Positions 29,282 through 38,532 of a stretch of 64,000 nucleotides of DNA are shown here, piece after piece. The notes below the pieces were generated by a model. The model was not told where the DNA came from. It searched no databases and worked only from the letters and a program-made list of their open reading frames with translations. The number at the start of each line of letters is the position of its first letter. The first letter of the stretch is position 1. Made by a program: the position numbers and the translations under genes. This DNA is from Mycolicibacterium rutilum (lineage in GTDB: Bacteria > Actinomycetota > Actinomycetes > Mycobacteriales > Mycobacteriaceae). Location of the stretch: assembly GCF_900108565.1 (NCBI RefSeq), contig NZ_LT629971.1:1860001-1924000 (forward strand), in the 5' to 3' direction.

Positions 29282-30243
29282 CCCTCTCGCTGTCGAACCA
29301 CTTGTCCGCCGACTCCGCTGCAACGGCGTTGCGTCGCGACGTGCTCGATGGTTTGACCGGGTCGCCGAAGTCGCTGCCGCCCAAGTGGTTCTATGATGCC
29401 GTCGGCAGCGACCTGTTCGACCAGATCACCCGGTTGCCGGAGTATTACCCGACCCGCACCGAGGCTGCGATCCTGCGCGAGACATCGGCCGAGATCGCGT
29501 CCGCGTCGGGTGCTGACACGTTGGTCGAACTGGGCAGTGGAACGTCGGAGAAGACCAGGATGCTGCTCGACGCGCTGCACGAGCACGGATCGTTGCGGCG
29601 GTTCATCCCGTTCGACGTCGACGCCGGCGTGCTCAGCGCCGCCGGCACGGCGATCGCCGACGAATACCCCGGCATCGAGATCGACGCGGTGTGCGGCGAT
29701 TTCGAAGAGCACCTCGGAAAGATCCCTCAGGTGGGTCGCCGGCTGGTGGTCTTCCTCGGTTCCACGATCGGCAACCTCACCCCGGGTCCGCGTGCGGATT
29801 TCCTCGCGTCGCTGGCCGAGACGCTGCAACCCGGCGACACCCTGCTGCTGGGCACCGACCTGGTCAAGAACACCGACCGGCTGGTGCGGGCCTACGACGA
29901 CAGCGCCGGCGTCACCGCGAGGTTCAACCGCAACGTGCTGGCCGTGGTCAACCGCGAACTGGACGCCGACTTCGACCTCGACGCCTTCGAACACGTCGCG
30001 AAATGGAATGCGGCCGAAGAACGCATCGAGATGTGGCTGCGCGCCACCGACGCCCAGCGGGTGCACGTGCGCGCGCTCGACCTGACCGTCGACTTCGCCG
30101 CGGGTGAGGAGATGCTGACCGAGGTGTCGTCCAAGTTCCGACCCGACGGGGTGGCGGCCGAACTGGCCGCGGCCGGCCTGCGGCGCACCCACTGGTGGAC
30201 CGATCCCGCCGGGGACTTCGGCCTGTCCCTGTCAACGAAATGA
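29278..30243 (+). CDS. egtD: L-histidine N(alpha)-methyltransferase EgtD
   Basis: Trimethylates histidine to hercynine using three S-adenosylmethionine molecules. 321 residues with [29 protein letters not shown] at the histidine site, SAM motif [24 protein letters not shown], and the C-terminal substrate residues in [11 protein letters not shown]. Length and all motifs are typical of mycobacterial EgtD. It overlaps egtC and egtE by four bases each. Confidence 0.97.
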   Translation: MTLSLSNHLSADSAATALRRDVLDGLTGSPKSLPPKWFYDAVGSDLFDQITRLPEYYPTRTEAAILRETSAEIASASGADTLVELGSGTSEKTRMLLDALHEHGSLRRFIPFDVDAGVLSAAGTAIADEYPGIEIDAVCGDFEEHLGKIPQVGRRLVVFLGSTIGNLTPGPRADFLASLAETLQPGDTLLLGTDLVKNTDRLVRAYDDSAGVTARFNRNVLAVVNRELDADFDLDAFEHVAKWNAAEERIEMWLRATDAQRVHVRALDLTVDFAAGEEMLTEVSSKFRPDGVAAELAAAGLRRTHWWTDPAGDFGLSLSTK

Positions 30244-31358
30244 GCCTCGCACAGCAGTGGCGCTCGGCACGGCCGCCGGTCGCCGGGGTGCACCTCGACA
30301 GCGGCGCCTGCTCACGGCAGAGCTTCGCCGCGATGGACGCCGCGGCGCAGCACGCGCGACATGAGGCCGAGGTCGGCGGATATGTCGCCGCCGAGGCAGC
30401 CACACCCGCACTGGACGCCGGGCGCGCCGCGATCGGAGCGCTGACCGGCCTGGCCGGATCCGACGTCGTGTTCACCACGGGAGCCAACGCCGCGCTCGAC
30501 CTGCTGCTCGGCGCCTGGCCGGGGGAGCGCACCGTCGCCTGCCTGCCCGGCGAGTACGGTCCGAACCTGGCGATCATGGCCGCCAACGGTTTCGCGGTCC
30601 GCGCGCTACCCGTCGACGATGCCGGCAGGCTCGATGTCGACGCCGCCGCGCGGCAGCTCGCCGCCGATCCACCCGCGGTGGTGCACCTGACCCCGCTGGC
30701 CAGTCACCGCGGGATCGTGCAACCGCTGACCGCGCTGGCCGCGGTGTGCGCCGACCTCGGCCTGCCGCTGGCCGTCGACGCCGCCCAGGCGCTCGGGCAC
30801 CTGGACTGCTCGGTGGCGCCCGCCGCGATCTTCGGCTCGTCACGCAAATGGATCGCCGGCCCCCGTGGTGTCGGCTTCCTCGCGATCCGGCCCGATGTCG
30901 CACAGCGGCTCCGACCGCGGCTTCCACCGCCGGAGTGGAACCATCCGCTGCCGGTGCTGGCGCGCCTCGAACACGGCGAGGCCAATCTCGCTGCACGCGT
31001 AGGGTTTTCGGTGGCCTTGGGCGAGCACCTGGCGCACGGACCCGCTCGGGTGCGTGACCGGCTCGCCGAGGTCGGCCGCATGACCCGCAGCGCGGTCGCC
31101 GACGTGCCGGGCTGGCGGGTGGTCGAGCCTTCGGAGGAGCCGACCGCGATCACCACCCTCGTCCCGACCGGCGGCGCCGACCCGAAGACGGTGCGGGAGC
31201 GGCTGATCGCCGAGCACGGCATCGTGACCACCTATGCCGACCGCGAGCGTGCACCGTTCGAGATGACCGCTCCGGTGCTGCGGGCGTCGCCGCACGTCGA
31301 CACCACGACCGACGACCTCGAACGGTTCGCCGAGGCGCTCGCAGCGGTCAGCAGCTGA
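30240..31358 (+). CDS. egtE: Ergothioneine C-S lyase EgtE
   Basis: PLP-dependent lyase completing ergothioneine by removing pyruvate and ammonia from hercynylcysteine sulfoxide. 372 residues in the class V aminotransferase fold: [29 protein letters not shown] and the PLP lysine in [17 protein letters not shown]. Last gene of the operon; the next gene is convergent, two bases away. Confidence 0.95.
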   Translation: MSLAQQWRSARPPVAGVHLDSGACSRQSFAAMDAAAQHARHEAEVGGYVAAEAATPALDAGRAAIGALTGLAGSDVVFTTGANAALDLLLGAWPGERTVACLPGEYGPNLAIMAANGFAVRALPVDDAGRLDVDAAARQLAADPPAVVHLTPLASHRGIVQPLTALAAVCADLGLPLAVDAAQALGHLDCSVAPAAIFGSSRKWIAGPRGVGFLAIRPDVAQRLRPRLPPPEWNHPLPVLARLEHGEANLAARVGFSVALGEHLAHGPARVRDRLAEVGRMTRSAVADVPGWRVVEPSEEPTAITTLVPTGGADPKTVRERLIAEHGIVTTYADRERAPFEMTAPVLRASPHVDTTTDDLERFAEALAAVSS

Positions 31359-31360
31359 CC

Positions 31361-31795
31361 TCAGCCCGCGTCACGGACCACCAGCGTCGCGCGGTAGTCC
31401 GGCAGCGCGGGCGCATCGTCCGGGGTTCTCGGATACGGATCGAGAGCCTGCAGTGTGACGAGGTAGCCGTCGGTGCGGATGCTCTGGCGATTCTGGCCCG
31501 GCGCCGGGTTGGTGTTGAACTCCAGCGTCGATGGCCGGCCGGTGTCGGCGACGACGGTGAGCCGTGCCTGGCCGGTCCACACGCACTCCACTTCCGTCGG
31601 GCATCGGGAGTCCTCGAGCACTTCGGTGAAGCGCAGTCGCAGCGGAGTGCCGGCGAGCGCAGCCTCTTGCCCGCCGGACAGCACGAACGGTTGGTCGAGT
31701 GCCGCGGTGACGGGATCGGCGCTCGCCGCCGGACCGTGGCATCCGGCGAGCAGCACTCCCAGCATCGCCACCGCTGCGGGTCGCCGACAGGTCAC
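31361..31795 (-). CDS. Putative lipoprotein
   Basis: 144 residues with a lipoprotein signal: MTCRRPAAVAMLGVLLAGCHGPAAS, lipobox LAGC with Cys19. The mature part is beta-rich, with one Cys pair flanking acidic residues (SRCPTEVECVWTG) that probably forms a disulfide and may bind metal. It ends in a strand (DYRATLVVRDAG). No named family recognised. It should be attached to the outer face of the plasma membrane. Confidence 0.82.
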   Translation of the reverse strand: MTCRRPAAVAMLGVLLAGCHGPAASADPVTAALDQPFVLSGGQEAALAGTPLRLRFTEVLEDSRCPTEVECVWTGQARLTVVADTGRPSTLEFNTNPAPGQNRQSIRTDGYLVTLQALDPYPRTPDDAPALPDYRATLVVRDAG

Positions 31796-32154
31796 CCTTT
31801 GACGCTACTGCGCGCTCCGGCCGGTTCAGGCGGAAAACGTTCCCCAGAGTTACAGAATTGCGCGCTCACAAGATCGAAAGTTTGCTCGGTTTGAATCGGT
31901 AGCCGTCCATAACCTGGGTTATGTGTCGTTACTTTAGCAAACGAATTTGCCAAATCGTACGCCCGGCGCAGAGATTGTGGCAAACAAGTGCGACCGCGCG
32001 CCACCAGCTCAAGATCGTTTTGGAAATCGGGTGTGACTAGTGCATATTTGATTTACGTTCATGTCAATTCTCGCGTAGCGCCAGATTCGGCGCACCGAGT
32101 CGGGACACCTGAGCATCGGCTCAGCAAACGTCACTATCGAGGGGGATCGGGGAA
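31796..32154. promoter_or_regulatory. Lower-GC upstream region of the large secreted protein gene
   Basis: 359 bases without a gene, noticeably richer in A and T than its surroundings. It contains a palindrome CATAACC-tg-GGTTATG (31908-31923) and a 6-bp hairpin CTGAGC-atcg-GCTCAG (32109-32124). A GGGGGA ribosome site precedes ATG 32155. It probably holds divergent promoters for the lipoprotein and the large gene. Confidence 0.5.
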
Positions 32155-35100
32155 ATGGGATACAGCACTTACGTCGGCCGGGTAGGCACGCTGGCGGTGG
32201 CACTTGGCGTCGGTTTCTCGATCGCCTCGCCCGCCGGAATTGCGTGGGCCGAGACCACGGAAACGTCGTCCACCGGATCGACGGCTGATGCGCCGTCGGA
32301 GCCGTCAGAGTCGGCGTCAACCCCGCAATCGACTCCCGACCGGGACCCGGCGGAGGACGCGGCCGCTGAGCCGGCGGCAGAGCAGGCGCCGTCGTCGCCG
32401 AGTTCGCAGACCACCGAGGTGGCGCCCGGCGTCGTGGTGTCCAGCTCCGGAGGCGCCACCACCTCCGAGGACGAGCCCGAGGACGAGGCCGAAAGCGTCG
32501 ACGAGCTCGCGCCGCCGGTGAAGGCGAAGAAGGCCAACTCGCGAAGCACGGCGACCAGCGCCCCGGCGACCAGCGCGCAGGCGACCGCGCGCACCGCAGC
32601 ACCGGCGACCACCCCGTCGGCGCAGTCGACCACCGCCAAGGCCACCCCCGCACCCGCCGAGGCGCCCAAACCCGCCGCCGCCGAGCCCGCCACCGCCGGT
32701 GTCGCGCTCGAGGCCCAGTCGTCGGTCGCAGCTGTCGAGCCGGCGGCCCGGGCGGCGGCACCGAACGTCGTCGATGCGCTCGTCAAAGCCTTTGTGTCGC
32801 CTGTGGTCTCGAGCCTGTTGGCCGCGTTCCCCGGCAATCCCGCGACCTCGCCGCTGGGCTGGCTGCTGCTGGCCGCGGCACGGCGCGAGGTCGGCGTCGC
32901 CGCACCCGTCGAGACACCGCAGAGCGCGATGATGCAGCGGACCGCCGCCGTCGTCGCCACTGCCGCCGCGGACCCGACCGGCAACCTGGCCGAACTCGCC
33001 GGCGTCGACGAGGCCCACGCGATCGCGATCGCGGGCAACCGCGCCTACGTCACGAACAAGACCGCAGGCACCGTCACCGTGATCGACACGACCACCAACA
33101 CCGTCGTGCGCACCTTCGCCGCCGGTGTGAAACCCGACGCCATCACGGTCAAGCCTGACGGCACCCAGGTCTTCGTCGCCAGCTCGGAGAACAACACCGT
33201 CACGGTGGTCAACACCGCGACCGGTGCGACGGCGCGCACGATCTCCGTCGCCTCCCCCAGCGCGATCGGCATCAGCCCCAGCGGCCAGACGCTGTACGTC
33301 ACCAGCCAGAGCGCCGGCACGCTGGTCAAGATCACCACCGTCTTCTGGAACGCGGCGACCGTCAAGCTGCCCACCGGGTCGGCGCCGACCGACCTGTTCG
33401 TCAGCCCGGACATCTCCAACATCTACGTGATCAGCCGCACCGCCAACGGCGGCGGCACGGTCTCGTCGGTCGGGGCCAATGCGTACAACTCGACACTGAT
33501 CGCGAACTTCGCCTCCGCCCCAACGTCTTTGGCGGTCAGCCCGGACAGCAAGCGGCTCTACGTCGCCACCACCGACGGCAAGGTCAGCGTCATCGACACG
33601 ACCACCAGGGCCGTGGTCGGCACGCACACGGTGAGCGGCGTGCCGGGCGCCGTGTCGGTCGCCAAGGACGGCACCAAGCTCTACGTCACCGATACGGCCG
33701 GGGTGGTGTCCACCCTCAACGCGTCGACCGGAGCGCTGCTGAGCACCTCGGTGACCCGCCCCGTGACGACCCCGATGTCGGTTCCGCCGACGACGGTCGT
33801 CAGCGCGGACGGCACCAAGCTGTACGTCACCGACCACGACGCCGACAAGGTCTACGTCGTCTCGCTGGTCGCGGCCAACCAGGCGCCGACGGTCGGCGCG
33901 CCGGTCGTGAACGCGCCGAACGCGACCACCGGTGTGCTCACCGGCCGCGTCGTCGCGACCGACCCCGAGGGCGGACCGCTGCGCTACACCGTGGCCGGCG
34001 CTCCGACCAAGGGCACGGTCACCGTGGCGGCCGACGGGTCGTTCACCTACACGCCCACCGCCGCGGCCAGGCATGCCGCCGCCACCGTCGGCGCCGGTGC
34101 CGCGCTGACGACCGACTCGTTCACCGTGACCGTCACCGACGGCAGCGGGGCGGGCACCGTCGCCGCCATCACCGTGAACATCCTGCCGGCCAACAAGGTG
34201 CCGACGATGAGCACGTCCGTCGGGAACCCGGCCGCCACCGGCGTGGTCACCGGTACGGTGACCGTCGCCGACGGCGACGGCGACGCACTGACCTACACGT
34301 TCAGCCAGCCGACCAAGGGCACGGTGAATTTTAACGCGGCCACAAGGACTTTCACCTACACGGCGACCGACGCCGCGCGCCACGCCGCCGCCGCACTCGG
34401 CGCCCCGGCCGCCGCGAAGACCGACACGTTCACCATCACCGTCAGCGACGGCCACGGTGGCGTCGTCGTCAAGACCGTCACAGTGGCTGTGGCGCCGCAG
34501 AACTCGGCTCCGGCGACCCCGGTGGTCAACTCGCAGACCGACACGAACACGGGCGTCGTCACCGGCACGGTGACGGCGACCGACGCCGACGGCGACGCGC
34601 TCACCTACACCGCCGGCGCGGCCGCCAAGGGTGAGCTGACGATGCGGCCCGACGGCAGCTTCACCTACACGCCGACCGCGGCAGCCAGGGACGCCGCAGC
34701 GGCCCCCGGCGCGACGACCGCCACCAAGACCGACACGGTCACCGTCACCGTCACCGACGGGTACGGCGGCACCACGACGATGACGCTGAACCTCACTGTG
34801 GCGCCGTCACTTCCGGTGGGCGGCGGCTTCCAGGCGGCCAACTCGACGCCGGCCATCGGTGCGGTCATCGGCAAGGTGAACCCGGCCGACCCGAACGCCG
34901 CGGGTCTGAGCTACACGGTCGCCACCGGCCCGACCAGGGGCCTGGTCAAGGTCGACGCCGCGACCGGCGCGTTCACCTACGTGCCCAACGTCGACGCGCG
35001 CTACGCCGCTGCACAGACGCCGGGGGTCGACACCGACACGTTCACCGTCAGGATCACCGACGCCGCAGGCACGGTCACCTCGGTTGCGGTGACGGTCCAG

Positions 35101-36096
35101 GTCGCGCCGCCGTCGGCGTCGACGATGGATCAGCGGTCGACCACGATCGCGGTGACCGCGCAGGAGATGTACTTCTTCTCGCAGGCCGAGACCGACATGG
35201 CGCTGGACCTGCTCAAGCAGGCCGGCGTGACCAACATCCGGATCCTGGTGCCCTGGATGGGCGTTGAGCCCGCGGACGACACCTGGACGTGGGGTGCGGT
35301 CGACCGGATGGTCAACGCCGCCGTGGCCCGTGACATCGAGGTGCTCGCGGTGCTCAACTCGCCGCCGGTGTGGGCGTCGGTACCCGACGTGCCGCTACTG
35401 GCGGGCCGGCCCGCCAGCCCGGCCGAGTTCGCGGAGTACGCGGGCATGGTCACCACCCGGTACGCGGGCAAGATCGCGGCCTACGAGATCTGGAACGAGC
35501 CGAACTTCTGGGCGTTCTGGGCGCCCGGCCCCAACGCCGCGCAGTACACCGAGATTCTCAAGGCGGCCTATCCGGTGATCAAGGCCGCCGACCCGGAAGC
35601 GGTGGTGGTCGCGGGATCGGTCGCGGCGGTGCTGGACTTCTTCAACATCACGGCCAGCCCGGTGCGCTTCGTCAAGGAGATGTACGCCGCGGGTGCCGCC
35701 GGCTACTTCGACGCGCTGTCGGTGCACCCGTACCTGTACGGCACCGAGTTCTCCAAGGGCACGGCGACCGTGCAGTCGCCGATCTGGCAGCTCAACGAGA
35801 TCTACAAGCTGATGGTGGCCAACGGGGACGGCAACAAGAAGATCTGGGCCACCGAGTACGGCCAGCCGTCGCACCTGGTGTCCGAGGAGAGCCAGGCCGC
35901 GTTCATCGCCGACTTCCTGCGCACCTGGCGGACGCTGCCCTACGCGGGTCCGGCGTTCATCCAGACCATCAAGGACAACACCGAGTCCGACCCGAACGCC
36001 GCGAACATGGGCCTGTTCCGGACCGACTGGACGCCGAAGGCGGCGCTGGGCGTGGTGAGCGCGATCATCGCGGAGAACGCGGCGCTGCTCACCTAG
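32155..36096 (+). CDS. Large secreted protein: beta-propeller, repeat domains and a glycoside-hydrolase-like domain
   Basis: 1313 residues. A signal peptide ends near AWA (about residue 32). An acidic, then Ala/Thr/Pro-rich low-complexity region runs to about 250. Residues 265-570 form YVTN-type propeller repeats (AYVTNKTAGTVTVIDTTTN, RLYVATTDGKVSVIDTTT, KLYVTDHDADKVYVVS). Residues 575-985 hold four cadherin-like/VCBS-type repeats with DGDALTYT and GSFTYTPTAAARHAAA. Residues 1000-1313 form a clan-A glycoside-hydrolase-like barrel: acid/base Glu1115 in YEIWNEPNFWAF and likely nucleophile Glu1234 in WATEYGQPS. The catalytic pair is intact. Substrate is unknown; a cell-surface or secreted glycan enzyme is likely. 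It ends at a strong hairpin. Confidence 0.9.
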   Translation: MGYSTYVGRVGTLAVALGVGFSIASPAGIAWAETTETSSTGSTADAPSEPSESASTPQSTPDRDPAEDAAAEPAAEQAPSSPSSQTTEVAPGVVVSSSGGATTSEDEPEDEAESVDELAPPVKAKKANSRSTATSAPATSAQATARTAAPATTPSAQSTTAKATPAPAEAPKPAAAEPATAGVALEAQSSVAAVEPAARAAAPNVVDALVKAFVSPVVSSLLAAFPGNPATSPLGWLLLAAARREVGVAAPVETPQSAMMQRTAAVVATAAADPTGNLAELAGVDEAHAIAIAGNRAYVTNKTAGTVTVIDTTTNTVVRTFAAGVKPDAITVKPDGTQVFVASSENNTVTVVNTATGATARTISVASPSAIGISPSGQTLYVTSQSAGTLVKITTVFWNAATVKLPTGSAPTDLFVSPDISNIYVISRTANGGGTVSSVGANAYNSTLIANFASAPTSLAVSPDSKRLYVATTDGKVSVIDTTTRAVVGTHTVSGVPGAVSVAKDGTKLYVTDTAGVVSTLNASTGALLSTSVTRPVTTPMSVPPTTVVSADGTKLYVTDHDADKVYVVSLVAANQAPTVGAPVVNAPNATTGVLTGRVVATDPEGGPLRYTVAGAPTKGTVTVAADGSFTYTPTAAARHAAATVGAGAALTTDSFTVTVTDGSGAGTVAAITVNILPANKVPTMSTSVGNPAATGVVTGTVTVADGDGDALTYTFSQPTKGTVNFNAATRTFTYTATDAARHAAAALGAPAAAKTDTFTITVSDGHGGVVVKTVTVAVAPQNSAPATPVVNSQTDTNTGVVTGTVTATDADGDALTYTAGAAAKGELTMRPDGSFTYTPTAAARDAAAAPGATTATKTDTVTVTVTDGYGGTTTMTLNLTVAPSLPVGGGFQAANSTPAIGAVIGKVNPADPNAAGLSYTVATGPTRGLVKVDAATGAFTYVPNVDARYAAAQTPGVDTDTFTVRITDAAGTVTSVAVTVQVAPPSASTMDQRSTTIAVTAQEMYFFSQAETDMALDLLKQAGVTNIRILVPWMGVEPADDTWTWGAVDRMVNAAVARDIEVLAVLNSPPVWASVPDVPLLAGRPASPAEFAEYAGMVTTRYAGKIAAYEIWNEPNFWAFWAPGPNAAQYTEILKAAYPVIKAADPEAVVVAGSVAAVLDFFNITASPVRFVKEMYAAGAAGYFDALSVHPYLYGTEFSKGTATVQSPIWQLNEIYKLMVANGDGNKKIWATEYGQPSHLVSEESQAAFIADFLRTWRTLPYAGPAFIQTIKDNTESDPNAANMGLFRTDWTPKAALGVVSAIIAENAALLT

Positions 36097-36105
36097 CGAG
36101 CCACG

Positions 36106-36134
36106 CACCTGGGACGGCTCAGCCGTCCCAGGTG
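36106..36134. terminator. Bidirectional 14-bp hairpin between convergent genes
   Basis: CACCTGGGACGGCT (36106-36119) and its exact complement (36121-36134) form a 14-bp stem after the large secreted gene. The downstream arm encodes the last residues (HTWDG) of the convergent ligase gene, so the terminator is partly coding. No U-run flanks it. Confidence 0.65.
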
Positions 36135-37591
36135 TGCACCGGCTCGTTGCTGTGCATCCGCTCGCCGTAGCGGCGCAGCATCTCGGCCAGGGCGGCGGGC
36201 CGCGCCAGCCCACCCTCCTGCAGCGCGTGCACCGTCTCCACCTGCCACGAGGCGCCGTTGCGGCCGGTCTTGGCGCGCCCCTCGATCACCCCCAGGTAGC
36301 GGTCGCGCACCTCGCCGGACACCTCCCAGCGGCGCAGGCCCTCCTCTGCCATCGGTAGCAGCTGCCGGAGCACCAGCTCGTCAGGGGTGACCTCGCCCAG
36401 TCCGGGCCAGTACATCCGCGCGTTCATGCCGTGCTGGGCCGCTTCGAGGAAATTGTGTTTGGCCGCGGCGAAGCTCATCTTCGTCCACAGCGGGCGGTCC
36501 TCCTCGGACAAGGTACGCAGCACGCCGTAGTAGAACGCGGCGTTGGCCATCATGTCGACGACGGTGGGGCCCGCGGGCAGCACCCGGTTCTCCACCCGCA
36601 GATGCGGACGGCCGTTCACGACGTCGTAGACCGGCCGGTTCCAGCGGTAGATCGTGCCGTTGTGCAGCCGCAGTTCGGCGAGTTTGGGGGTGCGGCCCTC
36701 GGCCAGTTCACGGAGCGGGTCCTCGTCGGAGAGTTCGGGCAGCAGCGACGGGAAGTAGCGGACGTTCTCCTCGAACAGATCGAAGATCGAGGTGATCCAC
36801 CGTTCCCCGAACCACACCCGCGGGCGCACCCCCTGCGCCTTGAGTTCGTCGGGCCGGGTGTCGGTGGCCTGGGTGAACAGTTCGATGCGGGTCTCGGCCC
36901 ACAGTTCGTGCCCGAAGAAGTACGGCGAGTTCGCGCCGACCGCGAGCTGCGGGCCCGCCAGCACCTGCGCGGCGTTCCAGTTCTGCGCGAACTCGGCGGG
37001 CGAGACCTGCAGGTGTAGCTGCATGCTCGTGCACGCGGACTCCGGGGCGATCGACTCGGTCTGCAGGCTCAACGGCTCCGGACCGGCGATGTCGATCTGG
37101 ATGTCCTCGCCGCGGGCGGTGAAGATCGAATCGTTGAGCGCCTGATAGCGGATCGACTCGCTCATCCACCGGCCCGCCAGGTGCTCGGGCATCAGCGTCG
37201 GCAGGATGCCGATCATCACGATGTGTGCATCGTGCCGGTTGGCCTTGTCCTCGGCCGCGTTGAGGCTCGCGCGTACCTCGGTCTCCAGTTCGAGCGCCGC
37301 TCGGCCGGGCAGCCGGCGCGGCGGCACGTTGAATTCGATGTTGTAGGCACCCAATTCGGTCTGATAGGCCGGGTCGGCGATCGCCTGCAGCACCTCGGCG
37401 TTGCTCATGGCCGGCTGGTAGGCGGAGTCGACGAGATTGCACTCGATTTCCATACCGGTCAGCGGCCGCTCGAAGTCGAAGCTCGACTGGGCCAGCATCG
37501 TCTCGAACACGTCGAGGCACTGCTGAACCTTGCGGCGGTACTCGCGGCGGTGCGCACCGCTGAACTCGGTGCCCTTCAGTTCCTCGCCCAC
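36119..37591 (-). CDS. GCS2-family glutamate-cysteine ligase-like protein, Rv3698-like
   Basis: About 490 residues. Glutamate-cysteine ligase type 2 features are visible: LTGMEIECNLVDS (metal-binding Glu), GAYNIEFNVPPRRL, CTSMQLHLQVSP, LAVGANSPYFFGHELWAETR and TIYRWNRPVYDV. The protein is longer than EgtA or YbdK and forms a separate actinobacterial branch without an assigned product. Its place near the egt operon is suggestive, but EgtA is already present. The frame is open upstream across the divergent gene; GTG 37591 fits the expected N-terminus (GEELKGTEFSGAHRREY). The substrate may be an amine or amino acid other than Cys. Confidence 0.85.
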   Translation of the reverse strand: MGEELKGTEFSGAHRREYRRKVQQCLDVFETMLAQSSFDFERPLTGMEIECNLVDSAYQPAMSNAEVLQAIADPAYQTELGAYNIEFNVPPRRLPGRAALELETEVRASLNAAEDKANRHDAHIVMIGILPTLMPEHLAGRWMSESIRYQALNDSIFTARGEDIQIDIAGPEPLSLQTESIAPESACTSMQLHLQVSPAEFAQNWNAAQVLAGPQLAVGANSPYFFGHELWAETRIELFTQATDTRPDELKAQGVRPRVWFGERWITSIFDLFEENVRYFPSLLPELSDEDPLRELAEGRTPKLAELRLHNGTIYRWNRPVYDVVNGRPHLRVENRVLPAGPTVVDMMANAAFYYGVLRTLSEEDRPLWTKMSFAAAKHNFLEAAQHGMNARMYWPGLGEVTPDELVLRQLLPMAEEGLRRWEVSGEVRDRYLGVIEGRAKTGRNGASWQVETVHALQEGGLARPAALAEMLRRYGERMHSNEPVHTWDG

Positions 37592-37676
37592 GAGCCCATT
37601 GTCGGCGAGCGTGCGGGATTGCACCCGACATTGTGGGTACTCGCATGAACCCGGGCGGCGCGGGTAGTCCCACACG

Positions 37677-38477
37677 ATGGACGTCACCGTCACCTTCATC
37701 GGCAACGCCACCACCCTGATCTCCGGCGGCGGCATCACGCTGCTGACCGACCCGAACTTCCTGCACGAGGGCCAGCACGCGTATCTCGGCTACGGGCTGC
37801 TGTCCAGACGACTGAAGGGCCCCGCACTCGACATCGACCAGCTGCCGGCGCTTGACGCGGTCGTGCTGTCGCACATGCACGGCGATCACTGGGACCGCGT
37901 GACCCAGAGCCGGCTCGACCATGCGCTGCCGATCCTGACCACGCCGCACGCCGCCAAACGCCTCGGCCACCGCGGGTTCGGCAAGACGCTGGCGCTCGAA
38001 ACCTGGCAGCACCACACCATCACGAAGGGCGAGGTGACCGTCACCGTCACCGCGCTGCCCGGCCGCCACGCGCCGACGCCGGTGAACCGGTTCCTGCCGC
38101 CCGTGATGGGCAGCATGATCGAGTTCACCAACGGGACCGCAAGGCGCCGGCTCTATGTCTCGGGCGACACCCTGTTCGTCGACGAACTGCGCGAGATCCC
38201 AGTGCGATTCGAGTCCATCGATGTCGGCGTGCTGCACCTGGGCGGTACCCGGTTGCCGTTCGGCAAGCATCTGCCGTTCGGGTTGACCGTCACCATGGAC
38301 GGGCAGCAGGGCGCCGACGTCGTCGAACTGCTGAACCTGCCGCGGATGATCCCCGTGCATTTCGACGACTACGGCGTGTTCGCGTCCCCGCTGTCGGATT
38401 TCGTCGCGGAGATGAAGCGGCGCGGGCTGGCCGACCGGATCGTCGAACTCGAGCGGGGCTCCTCGGCGGTCGTTTAG
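37677..38477 (+). CDS. MBL-fold metallo-hydrolase (UlaG-like)
   Basis: 266 residues of metallo-beta-lactamase fold: TFIGNATTLISGGGITLLTDPNF at the N-terminus, metal motif SHMHGDHWD, a third His in LPGRHAP, Asp in VSGDTLF, and the last His in IPVHFDDYGVF. This branch hydrolyses phosphoesters, lactones or lipids; nothing points to beta-lactams. No signal peptide. It is divergent from the GCS2-like gene and 55 bases before the catalase gene. Confidence 0.9.
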   Translation: MDVTVTFIGNATTLISGGGITLLTDPNFLHEGQHAYLGYGLLSRRLKGPALDIDQLPALDAVVLSHMHGDHWDRVTQSRLDHALPILTTPHAAKRLGHRGFGKTLALETWQHHTITKGEVTVTVTALPGRHAPTPVNRFLPPVMGSMIEFTNGTARRRLYVSGDTLFVDELREIPVRFESIDVGVLHLGGTRLPFGKHLPFGLTVTMDGQQGADVVELLNLPRMIPVHFDDYGVFASPLSDFVAEMKRRGLADRIVELERGSSAVV

Positions 38478-38532
38478 ATCGCGGCAGGCGGGGTAGGCGC
38501 GGGAGTTCGACGACAATCCGGAAGGACTCCTG

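Noticed and set aside
32317..34455. 712-codon minus-strand frame opposite the large secreted protein
   Set aside because: Low-complexity product caused by repeats on the coding strand; no ribosome site or domain.
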